This document shows, in pieces, positions 57,780-64,000 of a DNA stretch of 64,000 nucleotides (position 1 is its first letter; the number at the start of each line of letters is the position of its first letter). The notes beneath the pieces are model-generated. The model was not told the origin of the DNA, made no database searches, and saw only the letters and a list, made by a program, of their open reading frames with translations. The translations under genes were made by a program, and so were the position numbers. Source of the stretch: Aspidiotus rigidus (taxonomy: Eukaryota; Arthropoda; Insecta; Hemiptera; Diaspididae). The stretch covers positions 20,124,501 to 20,188,500 of the forward strand of contig JAVHKY010000025.1 of the NCBI GenBank assembly GCA_035079385.1, read 5' to 3'.

Positions 57780-58460
57780 TGGAGAAACAGAGTGGGAGAG
57801 ACGGATATTTTCTAGAAAGGGATACAAGAAGAGGTGACGGGCAGATATATGTGACCCTGTCTACAGAAGCCCAGTTTAGTGTTCAATTACAATCAGGAGA
57901 AGAGGAATCTTCCTTTACCTGTAAAAGATCCTTTTCTCCTGATCGATATTCAACGCTCAGCCGGTTTTCTGTAGACGGAGTCATCATAATGGCAGTATTG
58001 ACGAGAGAAGAGGAAGAGAAAATAAATTTAGAAGATATATGCATGGGTGGGATGTGTGTGAGCAATTCTGGGGCGGGAGAGGATGATTTCTTTATGACGA
58101 TTGCTACGATTGGAAGAAGGTTAGGGGACTGTTTTGCTTTTGATTGCTCTAAGTTTGTTTGAATGCTGATTTTTCTAAAATTCATGCCAGAAGTCAAGTA
58201 TCAGGGACTGGTAACAGTTTCTACGGTCAGAACCAGGGTTAAGTGCAGGGTCATAAATTTTGTGGAATAGAAGAGTATCTTTGGCGGTGAAGACAATAAA
58301 ATAGAAGTGAGTCAGTTGACAGTAGAAATTTGAGCTGGAGGGTGAGAAAATGAGAACGGCAAGAATATATGACGTTTTGTTTTGTAGTGAAAATGGAGGC
58401 AGATTTTCTCAATCAACGACTGACTATGACTCCTAGAATCGAGTACGCGTATCCTGTTTT
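57780..58460 (-). pseudogene. Non-LTR retrotransposon RNase H remnant
   Basis: On the minus strand, from about 58420 down, IFTTKQNVIYSCRSHFLTLQ, then LKFLLSTDSLTSILLSSPPK (~58300-58350), match the middle of RNase H (AELxAIYxCL...TDSLSAL). Further on, EQSKAKQSPNLLPIVAIVIK (~58080-58150) fits the ADxLAKQS end of RNase H. The + strand 127-codon ORF at 57779-58162 is its antisense shadow. Confidence 0.6.
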
Positions 58461-58648
58461 GGACCCAGATTCAAATTTGTTGGTAAACTAAGGCTGGTGG
58501 GTCGGAAAATTGCTATAGAGATAAGAACGGGGTTTTTCGATTATTCTGTTTGAAACCTATCGATTCGAGTTGACAAACAAATTCGACTTTGATGATCATG
58601 AATGAGTAGGAGCCGACCCTGCTACTATGTTGGCTGCGACCTAGCTTG

Positions 58649-58750
58649 TTTCTAAATGACGGTCATATCGATCTGATGCAAGTGACGAGTGCAAACGTGT
58701 CATTTTTCCCATTATTCAGAACAGTGTGTAGTGGAAATCGACTGCCAATT
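58649..58750. repeat. ~105-bp dispersed duplication, copy 2
   Basis: Partner of 56509-56613, lacking an internal ACAGTA. Confidence 0.85.
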
Positions 58751-58842
58751 GCTTTTATCGTTTGAATCACTCATCGCTTTTTAAAATAAAGTCAAGACTG
58801 AATTTCGCATCCCATGTAGACCTGTTTTGAGCAATTCAGTCA

Positions 58843-59787
58843 ATTTCTCGTTTAATTTACTCAGATTCAATGAAAAATACCTAAATTTCATATAATACAA
58901 AGAAGTTCGACGATTTAGCTTCGACTTCTACCTTCAATTGGTTTTCAAATTTCAAAGCTTATTTCTTCCAGATAAAAAAAAATTAATAAAATATCATTTT
59001 CACTCTAATTTTTGATTATGAAAATTTCCTGCCCCCCTCAAAATAAGGAATATTTAAAGCTTCTAGATTTCCAATGACGGATTCCTCCCCCTCCTCTAAT
59101 GAAAGATGATAAGACCTTTTCTGTCACAATATAATAATGACGATAACTTCGACTGTGAAAAGACTATCTTCTGTACGTACCTTTGTATTTTTTCTTTCAA
59201 ATCCCTCCTCCTTACGAGACAAAATTTATTCCGCTAAACACTGCTCCAGTTTGAAATTTGAGAGCATGAAATTGCCCATCGAGAGAGCGGGAAGCCTAAG
59301 CCTATTTCTCGTTTAATTTACTCAGATTTTCAATGAAAGATACCTAAGTTTCATATAATATAAAGAAGTTCGACGATTTTGCTTCGACTTCTACCTTCAA
59401 TTGGTTTTCAAATTTCAACGCTTATTTCTTTCATATAAAAAAACAAAAAATGATAATAAAATATCATCTCCACTCTAATTTTTGATTATGAAAATTTCCT
59501 GCCCTCCCTCCCCCCCCCCCTCTCAAAATAAGGAATACTTAGAGCTTCTAGATTTCCAATGATGGATTCTTCTCCCTCCTCTAATGAAAGATGATAAGAC
59601 CTTTTCTGTCACAATATAATAATGACGATAACTTCGACTGTGAAAAGACTATCTTCTGTACGTACCTTTGTATTTTTTCTTTCAAATCCCTCCTCCTTAC
59701 GAGACGAAATTTATTCCGCTAAATACTGCTCCAGCTTGAAATCTGAGATCATGAAATTGCCCATCGAGAGTGCGGGAGCCTAAGCCT
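58843..59787. repeat. Tandem duplication, two units of about 461 and 484 bp
   Basis: Copy 1 (58843-59303) and copy 2 (59304-59787) are nearly identical over long blocks (for example TCTCGTTTAATTTACTCAGA, TTCGACTTCTACCTTCAATT, CTTTTCTGTCACAATATAAT). They differ by a few substitutions and an enlarged C run in copy 2. No ORF is present. The high identity indicates a recent event. Confidence 0.95.
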
Positions 59788-60180
59788 AGCTTCTACTCAC
59801 TGACTGAATTCATTTATACTCGGCTAAAAAATACCTTAAACCTAGGTACTATTGTTGACTGGATTATCCTCATTTCACTTAATACAGTCAGTCCTAACTA
59901 ATACAAGTCTTGAAGCCGCACCCACCCTTTACTACTACTCGTTTTCGTGTCTAGAAAATTTGAACTCGAGACCCCTCCTTTCTTGTGAAATTCATTCGAC
60001 ATTTGATCAAATGGCCAAGTAAGAGAGGACAGAATCTAGAAATCGTTCTTTGCCTCGTCCCCACCCCCTCTATCTAGATAGCTATTGAATTGTAGCTAAT
60101 TATCGAGAAGATTAATTCGTGCTGTGATAAACGAAAAATGTTAAAAAGCGGAGTTGATCATTCTTTCTTTCCTTTCAATC
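59788..60180. other. No recognisable feature
   Basis: Non-coding; no repeats seen. Confidence 0.4.
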
Positions 60181-60765
60181 TCTACCCGAAAAATCAGAAC
60201 GACTTTCGACCGAAAGTCAACTAAAAATTAACGTCGATTTGGAGTTAAATTAGTTCCCGTAAGTCGGCCCAAAAGACTCTTCACCATTGACTAATCGTCG
60301 TCAACGAAATTGAGTCGACTCTCGGTATTATAAATTGATGTCGACAGAGTATCGACGTCAATTGTGATTCGATTACGCGTCACTCATTGCAGAAAATTTG
60401 CATCGACGTCAGAATGTCGTAGATTTCAAATGCACAACTTGATAAGGTTTCAGGATCGAGGTCAAAAATGATTCGACACTGGGTGTTAGATTTTAACGTC
60501 GACATGCGTCAATTTGACGATCGCTGCCAGGGTTAAGTATAATATCGATGTGAAGTCGACCAGTGCACTTCACCAGAAAAGTAAAAATCGAGTGTGAAAT
60601 CGATCCAACAGAGCAGTCGATTTTAGGTCGATAGAAATAGACTGAAATGGATCTGAAATCGACGTTGCAGGTGATGAGTCGAAATCCATTTCAATTACAA
60701 TATATCGATGCAATTTCGACCAAGACTTTGAATTCTCGGTAGATTTGACGTCTCGAACTGTGCGT
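60181..60765. other. TCGA-dense non-coding stretch
   Basis: I counted 21 TCGA tetramers in about 580 bases, many in the form GTCGA(C/T) or ATCGA(C/T). At random about two would be expected. There is no long ORF; a 77-codon ORF at 60570-60803 is a by-product. Function is unknown. Confidence 0.75.
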
Positions 60766-60836
60766 TGAAGATGGTTTTCCTCCTCTAAAATTCCGCTTGT
60801 CATCGCTCACTGCTATTTTTCTCTTCTCCAATGCCT

Positions 60837-61060
60837 CCTAAAACTCACTACTTCTTTCATTAGAATTCCATCTAGACTGTCACTTTAGATTCAAGCTTCT
60901 TTTCCCTGTCTACTCAGCCACCCCTTGCTAGGTATCCCCCCGCTTCTCATTAACCTTGACCTGGCTAACTTACTGAAACCGCCTTACATAATCTTAATCA
61001 TTTCATCAAAGTACCACCTTCGATCCTCTCAACCTCACCTTCGTTTAGTTGAAAAGTAGG
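60837..61060 (+). pseudogene. Short non-LTR retrotransposon fragment
   Basis: AAAACTCACTACTTCTTTCATTAGAAT, here described only by its first 20 bases AAAACTCACTACTTCTTTCA, and the following ~140 bp align with 7598-7770 of the larger remnant (shared CCCTGTCTA/CCCTATCTA, TTAGGCATCCCC-like and TAACTTA phrases). It covers the segment between reverse transcriptase and RNase H. Confidence 0.6.
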
Positions 61061-61254
61061 ATAATGTTAGAAAAATTATTCTACCATTGCTCTTGGAAAT
61101 CGGCGTAGAGGAATCAACCTCTGGTTGGAATGAACTGTAATTCGTACAAATTGAATTTTTCCGATCTTCCTATACCGGATCACGCATACATTATCGGGAA
61201 TTCGGATTCTTGTAGATTCGTCCAGTAGTAAATCGGTCAGTTTAGCTCTCTTAA

Positions 61255-61566
61255 GAATTTTTTAGGCATTAGTTACCAGAAATTTTCATCAATCCATCTT
61301 GAACATGATAAAACCATCTCTGTCCATTTTTCCTCATTCGTGAATTATGACCAACAAAACCGGATTCGCTGTAGGCCTATCGGGAGTCTAATTAATTGTC
61401 AAATTCTTGCAGGTTGAATCACCAAATGGGTCTTCCCATTTCTGGATTCATTAAGAATTTTTCATTTAGGCGTCAGTTATCAGAAATTTTTTCATATCAA
61501 TACACCTCTTGAACATAACAAACCCACCTCGATCCATTTTTCCTTATTCGTGAATGATAACTAACA
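61255..61566. repeat. Two diverged ~110-bp direct repeats
   Basis: Copy 1 (61255-61360) and copy 2 (61452-61566) share TTAGGC(A/G)T(T/C)AGTTA(C/T)CAGAAATTTT, CTTGAACAT(G/A)A and ATTCGTGAAT(T/G)AT phrases in order. They are non-coding. Confidence 0.65.
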
Positions 61567-61569
61567 TTA

Positions 61570-62545
61570 GCAAGATGTATTACGAACGTCTTTATGACTT
61601 CTATTTCCAAAAGAGTTTGCTCTCAACGATTTTTACCTTACCATAGAATTATTATGATTTGCTCCATCAAAAATTTTCGCTATCGATTCATCGTGTCGCA
61701 GCAATTAAAAATTACGTAGCTATAAAGATAATAATTGTGTGAAATCTATAAAAAGTTTTTACCACATTCATTCGCGATTATATTCCCTCGATTAAAAAAT
61801 TTTTACCACTCTTCCTCGAATTTGACGACAGGGACGATAATCGAGAAGAGTTTCGTATGTCTATGGTGGCGAAGCAGATTTAAATCTCATACATCGTATA
61901 GCGTGTCCGTTAATTTTAGGACGAATGGTGTCTTGATAAAAATTTAGGTTCGCATTTGAAATAGGCCGTGTAGAGAAGTGCTTTAATCGCGTTCCAGCGG
62001 TTTTTATTGCAATTTTACTGCGTGTGTGCGAACTTATTTGGCAGCCTTAAAAAATAGGTCGTCAGCTGGTGATAATAATATTATGTACAAAATGGCGATT
62101 TCCGCTTATATTCAAAGAATTGTTTTATTTTGTATGTTCGCAGGTACAATAGCAAGACACCCATAGGAAAACAACATCATGTACAAGTTGTTTAAAACAT
62201 GTAAGTTTGCGATGAGATAAATTTCAAACGATGACGTATTAGAGTAAATTAAAAAGAAACCGAAAAAATTGATAAATAATCGTTAAAGTTTATGAAAAAT
62301 TTTATATTTTCATTCAGAGAAATCTATTCATCAGTAATAGTAAATTACCATTAAAATAATACTCTTATTTATTTTAATATCACAATATTAACGTAAGAAA
62401 CTATAAATTTAATATTATTTTCAAATATCGTCAATATTATTACTTTTTAATAAGAATTTTTAATTTTTAAAGTATCCGAATTTTAGATGAATTTAATCAT
62501 TTAAAGAAAAGAATAATGTTCGATTCATACAACTGAAAAATACCA
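61570..62545. other. AT-rich non-coding DNA upstream of the BTB exon
   Basis: The stretch is very AT-rich (especially 62220-62550), with no ORF of interest and no repeat family recognised. By position it is probably the last part of the intron before the first coding BTB exon. Confidence 0.5.
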
Positions 62546-62566
62546 TTTTATAGGGTGATCACAGAC
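62546..62566 (+). other. Candidate 3' splice site and short 5' UTR before the BTB ATG
   Basis: A T-rich stretch ending in TAG at 62551-62553, and a second candidate CAG at 62562-62564, precede the start codon by 2-13 bases. This implies a non-coding first exon further upstream. The ORF formally opens at GTG 62555, but ATG 62567 is the start that matches the family, whose members begin a few residues before the CLRWNN motif. Confidence 0.6.
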
Positions 62567-63439
62567 ATGGGAAGTGACCGTTATTGTTTACGCTGGAATA
62601 ATCATCAAAATAATTTACTTGGAGTATTCAGCCAATTATTACAAGAAGAAAGTCTAGTCGACGTAACCCTCGCCTGTTCGGAGGGACCTTCCATACGTGC
62701 TCATAAAGTTGTTTTGTCCGCCTGTTCTTCCTATTTTCAAAGTCTATTTTTGGATCACCCGAACAGACATCCGATCATCATACTGAAGGACGTCTGCTTC
62801 GCCGAGCTCAGAACTTTAGTGGAGTTTATGTACCGCGGTGAGGTGAACTTAGAGTACTGCCAATTGCCGACGTTCTTGAAAACTGCCGAAAGTCTACAAG
62901 TGAAAGGTCTCGCGGAAATGACCCATCTGGGTTCTAGTCTGTCTCCGGAGCGCGAGATGCTACCCTCTAGAGACGGGCCGATGCCCTCGCAAGACCACCA
63001 GCTGCCCTCTTCAGTCATCACGACGACGGCCACGTTAACGGCGCACGAACCCCTACCACTCATTCGACGTCGTTCGGGATCTCCTAGCGATTTGGAGCCG
63101 GGGTCCGGAATGCTGAACGACACGCTTACTCAATCTTCGCAGCAATATTCCCCGATGACCGCGCGGTCGGTGTCGCCTCCGAGACCGCCTACCGCTTCCG
63201 GACTCGAATCGTCGCAATCTCGTTCCCCGCCTTCTCGGTTGCCTTTGTCCGTGTCGCCGCACCCGGCCGATACGTCATCCAACTGCGAAGACCGGAGTAT
63301 GTCTCCGGATCCGGACGACGACGTTTCTTCGATTCAAAGCGGACCTAGTGATATGACCATTAATAGTCAAATACCATCGCCTATCATAAAAAGCATTCCT
63401 GGCCCATCGAATTTGCCTCCGGTGCAGCACGCGCCATTG
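62567..63439 (+). CDS. BTB/POZ (TTK/BAB-type) transcription factor, 5' coding exon, partial
   Basis: This exon encodes 291 residues from the ATG at 62567, which begins MGSDRYCLRWNNHQNNL. Residues about 4-15 carry the CLRWNNHQ signature that precedes the BTB fold in insect tramtrack/bric-a-brac/lola-type proteins. The BTB domain runs from about residue 20 to 118, with VDVTLACSEG, IRAHKVVLSACSSYF, HPIIILKDV, LVEFMYRGEV and TAESLQVKGLAEMT. The rest (about 125-290) is a low-complexity Ser/Pro-rich linker. BTB domains of this class dimerise and act in the nucleus; DNA binding usually comes from a zinc-finger or Psq domain in later, often alternative, exons, which would lie beyond this window. A 3' splice site (TTTTATAG at 62546-62553, or CACAG ending 62564) lies just before the ATG. 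A GTGAGT donor at 63440 falls in phase 0. Reading past the donor reaches a stop after only seven more codons, so splicing is expected. The SEGPSIRAHKVVLSACSSYFQ segment recalls Drosophila Tkr/CG34376-like proteins from memory, so I give no symbol. Confidence 0.93.
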
Positions 63440-64000
63440 GTGAGTAACAAATATGTTTGATTTTATTCGCTTGTTATTCTATCGCTTATTATTTTGTTGT
63501 ATTTAGACGTGTTACGCTAATGTAGCTTCTCTATTTTTCTGTTGTGCGTTCGTTTATCACGTATGAACGCTTCTGTAATTTGGACAAAAACTTCCCGAAC
63601 TTGTTGGTCGATAGAGTCTCGTTTCATAAGATGAGTTTCTTCCGCTCGAAGTATTCTATAATACTTTGTACGTCATAATATTTTATCAGTTTGGCCTCCT
63701 TCGCAAGAATGAATCATCCTGTGAATGCACTTCGTTTTTCCACGTGTGCGTTAAGTCTCGAGTTTCTTTGTGATCTGCACTAATCGAAAGTGGCCAACAG
63801 GCAATAAAATTCAAATAAGTTTCAATGCCAGAGGCGTTTGTCGAGGAAACGCGTCATTATAGTTCGAAAATGGCGAATTATTGACATACTTTTCAAATCA
63901 TACGCAGAGAAAGTTGTGCATTTGCCTTGACTTATCCACGAACTTCATTTCTCCCTGTTTTTTAAAAAATTATTTTTTAATTGAAAAAGTTTGATATTCG
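63440..64000 (+). other. Start of the intron after the BTB exon
   Basis: The stretch begins with the consensus donor GTGAGT and contains no further ORF with BTB, zinc-finger or Psq features before the window ends. It is inferred to be intron. Confidence 0.65.

Noticed and set aside
57779..58162. 127-codon ORF on the + strand
   Set aside because: Antisense shadow of the minus-strand RNase H remnant.
62755..63262. Minus-strand ORFs of 122 and 69 codons under the BTB exon
   Set aside because: Antisense shadows of the BTB coding exon.
1..64000. tRNA, rRNA and CRISPR signals
   Set aside because: I saw no paired A/B-box with cloverleaf, no rRNA sequence and no regularly spaced repeat-spacer pattern; a dedicated RNA search would be needed to exclude small RNA genes.

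Overview
The window looks like gene-poor, AT-rich nuclear DNA from an arthropod, probably an insect. The only strong host gene is the 5' coding exon of a TTK/BAB-type BTB transcription factor at the right edge (62567-63439, + strand). This BTB subtype is an arthropod hallmark. It opens behind a 3' splice site and ends at a GTGAGT donor, so the rest of the gene lies outside. There are no bacterial-type operons, no CRISPR arrays, and I recognised no tRNA or rRNA.

Most of the other recognisable content is old, broken mobile DNA. (1) Penelope-like retroelements (PLEs) of two families. The best copy (3339-5286) has a reverse transcriptase, a GIY-YIG endonuclease with three lesions, and ~55-bp inverted terminal repeats. 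A relative lies on the minus strand at 33736-34990, and a second family lies at 43870-44700 (+) and, split by a ~1.9-kb insertion, at 51180-54210 (-). (2) Many decayed 3' pieces of non-LTR retrotransposons (end of reverse transcriptase, RNase H, C-terminal Cys/His region) on both strands. (3) Non-autonomous DNA transposons: a 502-bp hAT with perfect 8-bp target duplications and a scrap of transposase, smaller hAT-like elements, a family starting CAGGGTGTC, a 541-bp TA-flanked foldback and a 461-bp element with 22-bp inverted ends. (4) Several strong perfect or near-perfect hairpins.

A home-grown repeat system recurs across the window: a 45-bp unit that forms an 11-copy tandem array (13313-13812) and also occurs singly, a short palindrome AGCGGGGAACCCGCT at five loci, and the octamer TGACGTCA at ten loci, many of them inside or beside these repeats. 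Local tandem duplications occur at 8962-9290, 19859-20345, 56509-59787 and 61255-61566.

Between the repeat-rich parts lie cleaner, CpG-containing, unique-looking stretches (for example 1-2300, 14200-16560, 28100-29620, 35580-37700, 41500-42900, 47200-49700, 55020-56500, 61600-62560). They show no convincing exons and may be intron or intergenic DNA of the BTB locus. A second possible host gene, coding for a coiled-coil protein and perhaps frameshifted, lies on the minus strand at 24765-25340.
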